A stretch of 64,000 nt of DNA. Source: Nelumbo lutea (lineage: Eukaryota; Streptophyta; Magnoliopsida; Proteales; Nelumbonaceae). The position numbers were made by a program, and so were the translations under genes. The stretch is taken from contig JAKGHH010000001.1 of the NCBI GenBank assembly GCA_022828595.1, positions 124,570,999-124,634,998 of the forward strand, read 5' to 3'. Below the pieces are notes generated by a model. The model did no database searches. It was not told where the DNA came from and worked only from the letters and a program-made list of their open reading frames with translations. Shown here piece after piece: positions 35,546 to 48,470 of this stretch (position 1 is the first letter of the stretch; each line of letters begins with the position of its first letter).

Positions 35546-36773
35546 CTATATGCAACCACAGTCGCCATAAATATAAACCGTCCAGACTAACATAGATTCA
35601 AACTAACAATTTACAAAGGTTGCAAATTAGTAAAATCTGCACATATGGAAGACTGGGTTAATGAGACACGAGTCACAAGACAAATCAACGTTGGTGCATG
35701 TCCGTCCCTAATGTCAAAGGTGGAGCTAGTGTGGCTAGTGCCTCCCTTGTTTTGTTAGTTGAACGCTTTAGTGTTCAGTGGGATGTGGAATCAAAAATAA
35801 GGTTTCAGGTTAATAATAAAATACATAGAGCTCATACCTTTTACAGTGAAGTCCATAAATTTATTATTGACATGGAACCTCGTCATTAATTCCACGTACT
35901 GTTGAACAGTCAAAGCACTTAACTAATCCAAACACTCTAAAAACACCTCACTCGAAGTGGCCCCTTCTCCCAATGAAGAATTTTGGCTCTGTTCCTTCCA
36001 CGATCCACCAAGAGATGGTTACCAGAATCTGACCTGTTGTCTCAGTTCAGAGTCCGGTTACTTTACAATATACTAAACTAAAGCAAAATACAGGGTTCGA
36101 CATAAGTGGTTACAGGCTCTAGCCCCACAACTCTTGACAAAGAATATTCCGAAATTCACAAGGCTGGGCTGAATTTATCCTACTTAACAGATTACTATGC
36201 CCAAAACCAGCACAACTGGATGGCCATATGACTTAATATCTTAAGTCTCAATCATGATAATGTCTCCATTTGTATGGTGGATGAGCTTCTATATCTGCAA
36301 AAGAATGCCAAAGGTATTTTCAGTCTAAAACGCTTCACTTATATTCCCACCTCTTTTAACATTACATTATGTATTTACTACTATTCTTTTATTTCTAAGG
36401 TAAAGATATAAATAACTATTTTATATACAAAATTATCAAGACATCGTTGTCTAATCATGTATTAACAAAGTAATTTACTTAAGTCTCTATGTAAATGAAC
36501 TGTTTCAGGAATTATTCTTTTTCATGGGACTATTTAATACCCACAGTAGGAAAGTGGATTTATTTCTTTTATGTGGGACCTGCCAACTTACTTAACCCTC
36601 ATTTACAGAAAAACGATCGAGGTCAAGTATAAAATGGTTAAAGGTTCATATGAAATTGCTTAGGATGGGAATATGGGATCATCTCAACCATGTCTCAATC
36701 CTTACTTAAATAGTTCAGTTTAATCAACTCTCACATCAATAAAGTTGTTGTTTTTGATGATGTGGAAGTGATT
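35546..36773. other. Intergenic; a possible orphan terminal exon at 36248-36294 (-)
   Basis: No complete gene was seen. On the minus strand, a TTTTGCAG acceptor precedes a 47-nt segment reading IEAHPPYKWRHYHD followed by a stop. It looks like a host-gene last exon, but no partner exons were found. Confidence 0.2.
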
Positions 36774-36783
36774 TTAATTTTTA

Positions 36784-37453
36784 GGAAAATTTGTAGATTA
36801 GTACCCAGTATTTTGGGTTTAGCTTCACTTTAGTTCTCGAATTTCAAAATGCTTCAATCCAATATTTAAACTTTTAAAATGTGCCAATTTAATACAAAAT
36901 TGTTAACCGTAGTTAAATGGTATGTGAAAGTATGCAAATGCTCTTCCAGTGTCATAATTTTCTTTATCAACCATCCACATATTCAAGCCTCTTAGTAGTC
37001 CGTAGAAAAAAAACAATTTGTCAAAAACCGATATTGCTTTGGTTCAACCTTGATTCTTGAGGAAGAAAATGATGAATAGTGTTGAGGGCAATTTTGATGT
37101 TTTCAAAAGTTTCAAGTCACACAAATAGTTTTCTTTATCAACCATCCAAATGTTCAAGTCTCTTAGAAGTCCATAGAGAAAAGCAATTTGTCAAAAATTG
37201 ATATTTCTTTAGTTCAACCTTGATTCTTGAGGAAGAAGATGATGAAGAGTATTGAGGGAAATTTTGATATTTTCAAGTTTCAAGTCACACATATCATCAT
37301 GTAATAAAGATAATTATCGGATTGCTAACGCTAGGAACTAAACTAACACGTTTTAAAAGTTTAGATACCGTATTAACATGTTTTAAAATTCATGGACCAA
37401 AGTAAGACTAGTCACTATATCCAAAATATACGGTATTATTCTACAATTTTCCC
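36784..37453. mobile_element. Mutator-like MITE with 10-bp target duplication, copy 2
   Basis: 670 bp. Ends ggaaaatttgtagattagta and ctacaattttccc match those of the element at 11380-11845. It is flanked by a perfect 10-bp repeat ttaattttta (36774-36783 and 37454-37463), in the size range of Mutator-like insertions. The interior contains a tandem duplication of roughly 165-170 bp (units with atcaaccatccacatattcaag and atcaaccatccaaatgttcaag). Confidence 0.85.
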
Positions 37454-37463
37454 TTAATTTTTA

Positions 37464-38186
37464 GAAACAAAACCAATCATGATGTCAAATGCCCCCTCAG
37501 AATTTAATAACTAGAGTTTGAAAAAGAAATCACCATGTTATCAATTCTATTTACAAAACGAAAAACGAAAGTGGCAACACGTAGACGATTCTCTGCTTCA
37601 GCAAACCTATTACTTTTTAGTTGGATTAGATATTTTAATTACTTAAATTAATTGGCAAAACCACCTACCACCTAGTCTTAGACCAGTTGGTGGAACATTA
37701 GCTTCGAGATGCACTAAAATTAGGGGGTTGGTGGAAGTTGATCCTCTAAAATTCCACTTGCCGGTAGCTGATGCCAAGACGCATTAATTGAATTGCCTAT
37801 TCGTTTTCACATTTTCTCATTCAATTAATTTAGAAAAAACCACTATGTAAATATTCATATTCAGTGGATCACATCAATCGCATTTATACTTTATTTGAAT
37901 TGGATTTGGATTACAATCAAATATTGAATAATGTTAATAAATTAAACCAAAAATATCACATATTATTAATAAAATGAACTAAAAATGATCACATTAATTA
38001 AAAAAATTACATAGTGTGTTTATTTTTATTGGTTCACATTTAAACAATTAATATGTACCATTGAAGACTTTAATAATGTTAAAGATTCAATTTTGTGACA
38101 ATGAAATATCATCTTATCACTGGTTTAAATTTTTTACTTCATGTTCTATTCATGCACCATAGATTTTGCCCATTAACAAAAAAGGA
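37464..38186. other. Intergenic, nothing recognised
   Basis: AT-rich, no recognisable gene or delimited element. Confidence 0.4.
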
Positions 38187-38194
38187 ACTTCAAT

Positions 38195-38559
38195 TAAGGG
38201 TGTCAATGGACCGGTTTTGTACTGGACCAAAATCAATTTGGACGTATTGGATAAATCCAGTCCAAAATATTTATTAGATTGGATTGGACTTGGTCCGTCC
38301 ATAAAAAATTTATATTGGATTGGGTTGAATTAAGCCAATATTTGGTCCATTGATATAAGATTAGAATATAGGTGTCAATGGACAGGGTTTAGGTTGAATC
38401 CAATCTAAATTAAAACAAATTTGAACATTTTGGATGGTCCAGACATTGAATTGGATTGGTCCAAAACATTCATTAGATTGAATTGGACCTAGTCATTTGT
38501 AATGGACTCACATTGAACCAGATCAGATTGGACCAAATCCAATCCAATTAACACCCCTA
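38195..38559. mobile_element. hAT-like MITE (taagggtgtcaa ends)
   Basis: 365 bp. Ends taagggtgtcaatgg and ccaattaacacccccta-type (ccaattaacacccta with cccc) are inverted. Flanks acttcaat (38187-38194) and acttcaac (38560-38567) match at 7 of 8. A second aggtgtcaatggac phrase at 38370 suggests an internal partial duplication. Confidence 0.8.
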
Positions 38560-38599
38560 ACTTCAACTACACTAGACTTAAATTAGGGTTTTGGGCTCA

Positions 38600-40221
38600 T
38601 CCAAAATTTAACAAATACTTAATGCAACACCCGACTCAAGTTGCAGCCTAGTGATTATAGGTTGCATCAATTAAACCTCTTAAGCTATTTTGCTTCGTTT
38701 GCTTAAAGTAAATGAAAAAGAAGGGGTTTGGTTGTATTGGAAGGGTTGGGATCCATCATATGAACTGTTGAACCATGCTAGATGGCTGGGTGAAATCTTA
38801 AAAATTTTCTAATCCTTCTAGGAATCGGATTCAATATGTTTTGAAAATTTACATTTTTCAGGATCGGTCTTGCACTGAACTAGACTAGATTTGAAACCCG
38901 ACAAAGAGGGAGATTTATACATAATACGGATACCACAAAGGCAGATCCAAAGGTGGAAGTTCATGCCCAAATCAGTCCTAAAACCGGCCCCCATTGAAAA
39001 TGGCATAGTGTATAGGTGAAGTTGATTCGGTAACACAATTTTCAACAAAATTGCAACCCAACTGCTTCGATCGAACTGGGGAAGGTGAGCCTGAAATTTC
39101 TATGAATTTTGCTTGCAAAAATCAAAATAAAATTGATCTCTATTAGTCTTTGAAATCCTAGGTCATGATAGAGTTTCTTGGAAGACAAAAGAGAAGAAGA
39201 GAGAACAAGAGAGAGTGGTCTTCTAGTATAGTTCGCCCTCTTCTTCTTTTATCTCCTTATTGAGCATTCTCCTAATCAAATTAGGAGATTATCCAAATCT
39301 AATGGGTATGGGTGCTCTATACCCATTTCCAAACTCAAATTTGACCGAGAGCACATGACAACTTAAGTTGACATGTGACAACTTACTTTATTAATTATAG
39401 GCCTTAGGCCCATTTCTTTCAAATGCTCACGACCCAAAATGTTACATAGCCAACTTAGGCCTGATTTGTATGGCATGGGACCCCACAATGACTTCACATA
39501 AGTCCACATGGGTGTGGCCTAACCTCTATAAAAATGTTTGGTTGAATTCACTACTAAACATAGTGAACCCCTCAGCCATCCTATGAAGACTTAAGGGTAA
39601 TGGATTTAAATAAGATAAAGTGCATCATGTAGTCTCTTAATGGTCTCTTACACTTAACTTCTCGGCCTATAATGATCAAACATTACCTAACAGGGAATGA
39701 CCTCTCCCCTGGCTACAAGGTACAGTGCCACTCTCTGATTTGATGGATCCTAGGAATTAAAACCTTTTGCAAACAATTGCCCCAACATACCCCAAATTTT
39801 GACCCTTAATGGATCTCACTGATTGGCATATCAAAAATAGCCCAATCCAACACCTAGTGCAATACCATAATCAAATCTAGGGTTTATGTATAACTTTCCA
39901 GTTTTGCCCATCAATCTCTAAGGTCTAGGGCATAACTGGAAAATGGTTTGGGTTTAGTGTGTCATCCAAACACACATTGCATGTGCTTTGGGTCTAACCC
40001 TAGTTACTAAGACAAGCTACCCCAACTTCATTGGCATCACATCAGTGTTAGCCTTAGTAGGATAAACTCCCCAATGTCTATCTAATGGGTGAGAACATTC
40101 TAAACTAACACGAATCTCATAAGTGTCCAGTTTAAGGGGTAATTTCACAAAAGCATACCAATATACAATAAATGTATCTATACATTAATCTAATTAGAGC
40201 TAAGGGCATACATTGTCTAAC
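38600..40221 (-). mobile_element. Possible solo LTR (Copia-like), reverse orientation
   Basis: Read on the minus strand, the right edge begins TGTTAGACAATGTATGCCC, a Copia-like LTR start, and the body has a CT/GA-rich leader near 39180-39240 typical of LTR transcripts. No polymerase domain, primer-binding site or second LTR was seen. The 3' limit and TSD are unknown. Confidence 0.35.
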
Positions 40222-40247
40222 AAGTTGGAGTTAAAGTTCTCCTTTTA

Positions 40248-40375
40248 GGCATCATTTGGCATTCCTTATTTTAAGGACTTGTCTCCTTTTTGCACTTAAA
40301 ATGCTGCTATGAATACTGAGTTTTTAACTAAAAAAAGGAGATAGGTCATTTAAATAAGGAACGCCAAATGCAGCG
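40248..40375. mobile_element. Tourist-type MITE, 128 bp
   Basis: Inverted ends ggcatcatttggcattcctt and aaggaacgccaaatgcagcg with TTA on both sides (40245-40247 and 40376-40378). Very short, and could fold into one long hairpin. Confidence 0.8.
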
Positions 40376-40420
40376 TTAGTCCATTAAAGATTAAATGTAA
40401 AAAATAGCTTATCATAACTT

Positions 40421-40550
40421 GGGGGGGGGGGGTTGCCAATATATATGCATTTGTTTTTTTAATAACATGTGTTTTAAGAAATAGAATTCTGTGAAGGGGA
40501 TGTATTCAAATTCTGGTTTTGCTTTTCAAGAGAGAGAGAGAGAGAGAGAT
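40421..40550. repeat. Poly-G run and (GA)n microsatellite
   Basis: Twelve consecutive G at about 40421-40432 and about nine GA units at 40530-40548. Confidence 0.9.
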
Positions 40551-42761
40551 AGCAAAATTTTGGAAACCATAATTACCTAATTGCTAGAGGAACTGATGAT
40601 TAGTGAACCGGATCATTATGAGTTTTATCTCAGATGCCTCTCTCCATATTTATTCTCTTATCACAAACCCATTTGGATTCCCTATTAACTATTAACAAAT
40701 GTTATGATTAAAGTATGCATGGGTCTCAAATAAGTGGGGAAACAGATACATTCTCATTCAAAAATTGAAATAACTTCCTAAATTAAAATGACTTTGGGTT
40801 CCATAATCAATTCCAAAAAGGAGGTAGAAAGGAAAATGACACAAGAACAAGGAAAACTTTGGGGAAGTGAAGGGCTTCATGCTTCCATTTGATACAGTAA
40901 CAAAAAAGAAAGGTTCCATCTTGATAAACTTTTGCTTTTGAGCATTGGACCGTGGAAAATAAAATTAACCAAAAAAAAAAGCATTTGGAGCATTTGTAAG
41001 AGTTGCTTTTGATTTTGAGAATCAAGTTACTACCTTTTTTGTGCTAATGTTCCTGCTTGTTGAAATATAATCAATCTGTTATGTGAATGATTTGAATATT
41101 AAACTAGCCAGGTATGTTGAACTTGGTACAAAACTGATAAAACCAATTTTTAATATAGTTCAACTGTTAGGTCTAGAACCAGGGCATTTTTCGGTTTAGT
41201 TCCTGATTCAGTTTTCTAAAAATTGCTTCTTTCTTGCATAATCTAGCAATCATGTTGATCCCATCTAGTATATCTTGTGGAAATATAATTTGTGGCACAC
41301 TTCTATATAAAGCTTGTTAATGAGTGGTTACCATATTTCTAAAGCTTGCTACTTATTTCTATCCCATCAAGACATGGCAATTTCTTAATAAGACTTGCTT
41401 TATTGGATATAGAGGTTTACATTGTTGATCTAATTGATTTTCTTTTTTAATTGGGAAACATGGCTATTACTAGGTTAATCATCATTAGCCTGGACATATT
41501 TTTATATTTCAAACCTGCTATGCAGGATGAATAAGGTCTAGGCTTAGGTTAAATCCCCTTATAATAGGGGTGCTCATAAACAATAAAATGTTTCAAGTTG
41601 TTTTTCATTCAAAAGTTACATTTTACCTGTATTATATTTCAATCAAGGTTCAAAGGTTGGGACCTTTCATGAAGGCCGTGAGCCTGTGGCTTTTGCTTCG
41701 ATTGGTGGGCAGGGTGATGGTAGCTTCCTTTTGCTTTTCCTTTTTCCTTGTTTTTCTGCTTAATGCACATCTATTGTTTGTTCCTTGTTAGATCTTCCTT
41801 TTGTACATAAATGTGAACTTTTAAAAGCCATAACTTTGCAATCGAAAGTTTGATTAGGGTGATCTTTTTTTTTATTTTGGGCAACTTTTCGAGATTTATG
41901 TGTTTCCAAGGTGAAAAAGGTGCTTTGCCCTATTGTTTTTTCTAAAAATGCATTTTTTTTGCTCTAAATGTTAATTTTTTATATAAAAAATTAAAACTAA
42001 ATAAAATATATGTTATAAAAGAATATAAATATACTGAAAATGCGTATTTGATTAAAAACCATAGTGGACAAAAAAACCCCAAAACCGTGGTGGATAGAAA
42101 ATTGCTGCGAAAATACAAAAAAATGCACAAAAAAATTGATGAAGATCACATGTTGCATGATAACTATATCTTGGTTCACTCAAGATTTTGTCAAAGTGGA
42201 TGAACATATGATTAGAGAGACATCACTTGAAGAGATTCAATATCAACATAATTATCACAAGGCACATTAATAACATCATACATATGATGTTATAGTCACA
42301 ACAAGCAACAATTGCAATGTACTTATTGTTGAGTTGGGTTTGTGATGTGGATGAACTATGGTGAGTAGTACTATTCCTAAGTGATTTTGGATGGGCCCAA
42401 GGTATTCGTCCACCCAAAGGAATGACCCTTTATGGTTTTCTCAAACTGGACAGTAGAGAAACCATCACCCATAATTTGTTTTAGTTTTTGCCATATGTGG
42501 AGTCATAAGACTATTTCCTTACGAGCATCACAATTAAATCTCTTCGGCCATTTGTACCTACAACATGCAATATTAATGAGCATAAAAACATCATAACCAT
42601 ATTATAATCAAAGCAACATAACAATTTGTATGAGATAGATAAAACATTAGCTATGTCATCACACGTACAAGACCAATAATATCCAATCAAACAAATATAA
42701 AACAAAAAGTGTATTTGGTTGCAAATTATCATAAATGTCAATAGTAATGCATGACTTTGTA
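40551..42761. other. Intergenic, nothing recognised
   Basis: AT-rich. The stretch 41830-42060 weakly resembles 54180-54380 (cataactttgc, gggcaacttttcgagat versus catagctttgc, gggtaactttttgagat), so a dispersed unclassified repeat is likely. No gene was seen. Confidence 0.4.
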
Positions 42762-42769
42762 ACAATGAC

Positions 42770-44098
42770 TAGGGGTAGCAACTTTTCACCCAACCCGCTG
42801 AACCCACCCAATGGGTTGTGGATAACCATTGGGTTAACCATTACAGACATAAGTATTAATTCCTTAGCCTTTTTTTTTAATTTTCTTCATTTGAATTAAA
42901 TAGTTTATAATTAATGCGTTAATTTTCTATTAATTATTGACTAAATTTAGTTTTGTCTTGAATCAACACACTTCACCCAACATAAATCCAAATCAATTTG
43001 CCCCGAGTTTGGACCAATTCAACACGATCTGACCTAATCCAGCATATACCGATCCGGGTAGACCCGAATCTGAAATAGACTGCATGCGGGACGGTTTAGT
43101 AGCGCTTGCTCTACCTGGTTTGGGTCGTCTTGTCCAACCAGTATTCACACAGCATGACTTGGCCTGGCATAAGCCAATCCGTGTTGACCCGAAATCAAAA
43201 TGGTTTCAAGTGGAATGGTTTGGTGCTCGTGTGCTTTGCCTGGCTTGGACCGTCCGGTCGACCAATATTCACACAACCCAAATATGAATCGACCTGATTT
43301 ACTTGCATTGACCCACTTTGGGCCAGTCGGTTCGGTCCCAAATCCATGCACAACTTAATATGGTCCAATCCAAGTCAATCCACCATTGGTTGAACTGGTC
43401 CAATCCGATCCGATTCGATCGGATTGATCTGGATCTAAATGACCCGAATTCGAAATAGTTTCAGGTGGGATGGTTTGATTCTCGAGTGCTTTGCCTAGTT
43501 TGGACCATCCAATTAACCAATATCCACACAACCCAACCCGATTTACTTACGTTGACCTACTTCGGATCAGTCGATTCAGTTCCAAATCCATGCATAAACC
43601 TGATATGGTCCGGTCCAAGTTAATCCATTATTGACTGAACTGGTCTGGTCTGGCCCGACTAGACTTATCCAGATCTAAATGGTTCAACTACCCTTAATGT
43701 GATTAGATCGAAGATAATCCAATTCGATAATTCAAGTTTGTCTGACCAGTTTGAACCTAAGCGATTCGGTCAAGCCCAAATCCAAACATGACCACTTATG
43801 TAAATAGTAACATACATGTAATGTCATTTGAACTTTCACATCTTGTGTAAGTAGTAACTACAATTACCACCAAACTATGACCAACTTATTTGTTAAGAGA
43901 GAGTTAATTTGTTTTTTAAGTCCATAAATATAAGATTAATGTGTTTGGGCGGGTTGGATTGGGTTAAAGCGGATTTAGGTTGAACCCAACACATTTAATT
44001 TATATAACTGGGTCATTAATGGGTTGATGGGTTAAATGGGTTGGGTTGAAGCTCAACTCAAACCAAACCCAACCTAACCCGCCCAATTGCCACCGCTA
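42770..44098. mobile_element. hAT-like composite element with internal tandem repeats
   Basis: Ends taggggtagcaa and ttgccaccgcta form a degenerate inverted pair with cccaaccc/gggttggg arms. Flanks acaatgac (42762-42769) and ataatgac (44099-44106) match at 7 of 8. At 1329 bp it is much longer than related MITEs because of tandem blocks within (43080-43690). Confidence 0.7.
43080..43690. repeat. About 255-bp tandem repeat, two units plus a partial
   Basis: tggaatggtttggtgctcg (43211) and tgggatggtttgattctcg (43466) mark units about 255 bp apart. Both continue with gtgctttgcc and attcacacaaccc-like text. A shortened unit lies at about 43055-43180. All are inside the composite element. Confidence 0.75.
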
Positions 44099-44249
44099 AT
44101 AATGACTAAAAAGCTATAGATAGAACACTAGCTAAGTCATTGTTGATTCCTTTGGTATTGCTCCCTTATTGCATTTGAGTGTCCCTAATAGCACTCATTT
44201 CGACATTGGAGGTGTAAGAACTAGCAACTTTTGTCTAACTCCATGACCA

Positions 44250-45300
44250 TTACTTTCATCAGTTGATGCCATGTGCTCATTGGCCCAATGGTTAATGTTT
44301 GCATCCTTACGTGCCTCTCTCTTTATGAAATGTATATTATGAAACACGCTGCTATGATGTACGGTTGGATGTCTAAGTCATATCATGGCTTATTTTTCAA
44401 TATTGAAAATTTTCCCTTCAATATCTCAAAGCGTTGCTCAATGACATTGTGTAAAGAAGAGTGAGTGTAGTTAAAAAGATCCTCCTTAGATCTAAACCTA
44501 CCACTGTGACCATGAAATTCACTAACATGATACTGTTGTTTATCATATGGAGTTAGGAATCCTAATACATTAGGAAAGCCAACATCAACGATGTAATATT
44601 TACCTACATTTCATATGTGGTTAGTATTATGAGCAACAATTGAGTAAAAGTGTAATGGATATAACATTTTATTTTGAATCACCTGAATGAGGTATTGGAA
44701 ACCTAATATTTGGCCTCGCCATGGCTTCTACAAGTATCATAGATTCATGTGTAGATCCTTCCTGACTAGTGTATACAAAGGTAAAAAGCATATCAAAGTC
44801 ACATGTTGCTAAGACATTTGATGTGAAAATTTTATCCTACCCCTATAAGGTATTTACTCAGCCTGCGGCACACTAGTAGAAACATGTGTGCCATTCATAG
44901 CACCAAGGCAATCTTATTGGTGTTTAAACAATCTCAATAAGAAATCATAAAAAATAAAAGAACAATAGTGTGATTAATATTGTAATTACCTTGAACTTCA
45001 GGTAAAATCTCTCTAACTCCCTAATATATGTTGAAACCTGATCGAAGGAAGGCGGAGCCACTATCTCTCTCCCTACTCGACAAATTGCTATGACAACCCT
45101 TTTTTTGTGTGTATTAATTGTCCAAGAAGAGTGTTGAAAACGATCTGCCATCATTTGGCCTACAATTATAAAAAAAATGCCAATGCCTCTTCTATAATGA
45201 TATTTCTCATGTCTTTCAGATGTCCCTTTTGCCTAAGTAGATTCGAAAGTTTTTTAACACATGTCATTCCATCCTAAATGGCTCATAACATCTATTTAGA
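44250..45300 (-). pseudogene. PIF/Harbinger transposase, degenerate
   Basis: Minus-strand frames read in family order. First comes the N-terminal helix region (NLLRQKGHLKDMRN, MMADRFQHSSWTINTH, PPSFDQVSTYIREL). Then DCLGAMNGTHVSTSVP (normally GAIDGTH, so the first catalytic Asp is Asn here), CDFDMLFTFVYTSQEGSTHE, KYYIVDVGFPNVLGFLTPY, and the C-terminal catalytic region NYTHSSLHNVIEQRFEILKG. Stops and frameshifts separate the pieces and no long frame remains, so it cannot be active. It is the DDE-type nuclease of an autonomous Harbinger element; its Myb-like partner lies upstream at 46370-46650. Confidence 0.85.
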
Positions 45301-46369
45301 TTTTTTTTAAGTAATATAGAATTTCATGCCATGCGTATGTTATATATGTTTATTTAGAGAAGATGTCTTACATGGTTGTTTTCGTATTCTCGTATTATGC
45401 ATTTTCCGCACCAAAGGTAGTGCAACACCCATCATCATCATGTCATTATCTAATGATGACAAATCATCACCATTTATACACCTCTTACACCAACGTGTCA
45501 CCATGACGATATGTTCCATTGTAGTAGAAAATATTTACCCTATGATGATTATAATAAACAAGATCAAACAAAAATATGTTCCAAAGCAATAGTCCAATAT
45601 GTATTGGACTCAAGAGTGCATTCTCACATTGTTTCCAAAAAAAAAAGCATAGAATGAAACGTATCATAGTCCATATAGGAGTTCCAAAAAAGTCACATAG
45701 GAAGCATATCAAAAAAGTAGAGCAACTATTAGTTCGAAGATAAAAGTGCATGATAAAAGATGTTAATGCTGGCTCAGTGATCCATCACCCATGAGAGTTG
45801 CAAGTCAATCATTCCTAAGTTCAGGTCTCATTGGCATTAAAGATTTCATTCATTTTACATTATGAAAGAGTTTCATCGCCTTGAAGTAGCAGTAGGTTGA
45901 AAGGTGTGATTTTGCATACATGTCATTAAGAATGTTCATACATTGTTGTATTTTTTCCATCTCCTCCATTTCCATGTCCCTTAGCCTTTCTTCATTGTCC
46001 CTTTCTCTTGTTACTTCTCTCTTATATATCTCTACATCTTATTTCATTTGATTCTTCTTTGTTTTCACCCAAGTATGAATGACACACTCAATCCCTTGAA
46101 CGTTATGCCTTTTCCCCTTCTTCATGGTGGTTGGAGGATCCCCAACTCTAGTATGACGTTCAATAGTCTCTATTGAGATATTATGTTAAGATCAACGATG
46201 TTAGGATTTGACAGTAATTCCCCAATAAATGGGGTTCCACTGTCTTGAAAATCAATACTAGTACAGAGCTACATGGCTATGTGAATTCAATAAGGTGATC
46301 TAGATCCATGTTGGTTAAGTAATCCCTATTTCCCACTACTTGTGTCCCCTCAAAGAAGTATTATAATTC

Positions 46370-46650
46370 ATCCCAATGTCGATATGTCATCATCCTGAAT
46401 TTCTTTGCCCACGTCCATTTATGCATGTGTTTATGTATAATTAGTATTTACATCAATAAGCTTTTAAACCATGTCAGTGTTTGTGATTCACTAACATTAT
46501 AAACATTCTGCCAAACATCTTCATTAGCAACTGGTATCTTGGTCTTAGGATCTACTGTAAACCTAGTATTATTTATGAGTTTGTTGTAATCCTAATGGCA
46601 CTTCCTAAGTATGTTGTATTTGTTCTCGAATTGTGTATGCATATAATTTT
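46370..46650 (-). pseudogene. Harbinger-associated Myb/SANT-like protein, degenerate
   Basis: Minus-strand text FENKYNILRKCH, then (after a stop) DYNKLINNTRFTVDPKTKIPVANEDVWQN, then WAKKFRMMTYRHWDELQYFFEG. This matches the plant Myb/SANT-like DNA-binding domain protein that accompanies PIF/Harbinger transposases (cf. LRKRWRLYSKL, VWDAYI, HYDELCILFG). It is broken by stops. Together with the transposase relic it marks one old autonomous element in reverse orientation; the element ends were not found. Confidence 0.75.
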
Positions 46651-46659
46651 GTATTAAAT

Positions 46660-47515
46660 AAGAGTACACCCATAATTAAAGTAAGACAGAAGCATGGAAC
46701 CATTCTTCTATCAATATGTCATTCCCCAATAGACACACAAGTGTTCAACTAAAGATGCGACTACATAAAAATATACAAAAATATTGATTTTCCTTACCCA
46801 AACATGCAAATTAAGTAAAAGAATAAATTTCTCATACCATGGTTCTTTTCCTTTTGTATCTCTAAATTAATTGGTAGAATTGGTTCTGGTTTTGAGCTTC
46901 GTATTCTAATTATAATTGGGTTAGGATTGATTCTTATTGGCTCAATCCTATCAGTAGTGTTCAGCTTTAAGAGAATCAAAAGATTCATATGTTGACAATA
47001 GGGTTATCAACTATCATATGATGACAACAGATCTGATTCACAGATCATATATTTACATAACCTGTAAGTGTATAGATCTACAAAGCATGGAGAATTTAAA
47101 GAGCAACCTTATTCTCTAAGCTGGTTAGTGAAAGAGCCAACTCAACTCAAACTCTCATCAACTGTAAGTTGTTGCTAGCACACAATTTTTGCTCGGCCCC
47201 TTCACCTTACCTTTTTGTACCCTTCTTTCAAACCCCAAAACTTAGAATCATAATCAAATCAAATTGAGACTTTACAAAGTAAAAAAATTTCTCTTTTAAC
47301 ACAATCCACAAGACAAATGAAAACCTCGAAATCAATATCGCTGTCAAATCAAATATGGCCTAGACTTAGGAAACAATAAATAAGTCACACATACACCATT
47401 CATCATGCCAACTTCATTTTTGATAGCCCTGCACAACTAGAATTAGAAAACCTAGACTATCCATTTCTTTCTTAGATTAGAAGCATCCACTCAACTCTTC
47501 ACCTTAATCTGTCCT
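46660..47515. other. Intergenic, nothing recognised
   Basis: Mixed AT-rich sequence. It may belong to the long LTR-like region to the right, but no feature could be fixed. Confidence 0.35.
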
Positions 47516-47519
47516 TACC

Positions 47520-48470
47520 CACCAAATTTTAACTCAAACTTCCCAAACTTCCCCCATTTGACCCACCATCAGGCCAAAATCCTAATTCAACAAACCTCAT
47601 TAGTTAAAGTTTATCATCCATCATCCCAACTTCATCTGACCGATCAAACTTCACCACCGTGTTTAGAGATCCAAAAAACCCCAACACTTCAAATTTAATG
47701 ACCAAATTCTTCCATTTGACCATTAAAAAAAGTGAGATTCCATTTTAGGTCATTTAATTAACTATTCCATTTTGGGTTATCTCATTAACTGATAAACCAT
47801 TGACCCAAACTAAATATGTCAATTTACACTTATGATCAAAGATCTATTACTTTTATCAAATTCAAAATATTTAAAAGTGCTTATTCACCAAATTTCATCC
47901 CAAAATTTTTCTGTTTGACTCTTCATCAAACAAATATTCCATTTTAGTAAATCTCATTTATTAAAGCTTATCATCCATAATCCCAACTTTATTTAATCAA
48001 TCAGACCTTATCACTATGTTCGAAAACCCAAAAAACCCTAGCACATCAAATTTCACAACCTAACTCCATTTGACCGTTAAAAAGTAAGATTTCATTTCGA
48101 GTATTCTCGTTAGTTGATAAACTATTGACCCAAACTAAATATGTCAATTTACACCTCTAATCAAAGATCCATCACTTCCATCAGATTCAAGATTTTCAAA
48201 AGTGCCTACCCACCGAATTTCATCTCAAAATTCCCCTACTTGACCCTTTATCAAATAAAGACTCTATTTCAACAAATCACATTGATCCAAATTTATTAAC
48301 CATAGATCTCCATCATCCTGATCCTATTAGACTAATTAGATCTCACCACTGTGTTCAAAAACCCAAAAAGCCCTATCACATCAAATTTCATATCTTAATT
48401 CACATGTTTGGCCATTAAACTAAGAAGATATCATTTCGACACACGAGATTAAATTACCACATCATCTGTC
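47520..48470. repeat. About 345-bp tandem array, 2.7 copies
   Basis: Units anchored by catcatcccaacttcat (47620), catccataatcccaacttt (47974) and ctccatcatcctgatcct (48307), spaced about 354 and 333 bp. Each contains gacccaaactaaatatgtcaa and cacatcaaatttca phrases. Copies are moderately diverged. Possibly part of a long retrotransposon LTR ending at about 49620. Confidence 0.8.

Noticed and set aside
35698..35889. 63-codon frame MSVPNVKGGASVAS as a small gene
   Set aside because: No recognisable family, no promoter or splice signals that set it apart from chance frames.
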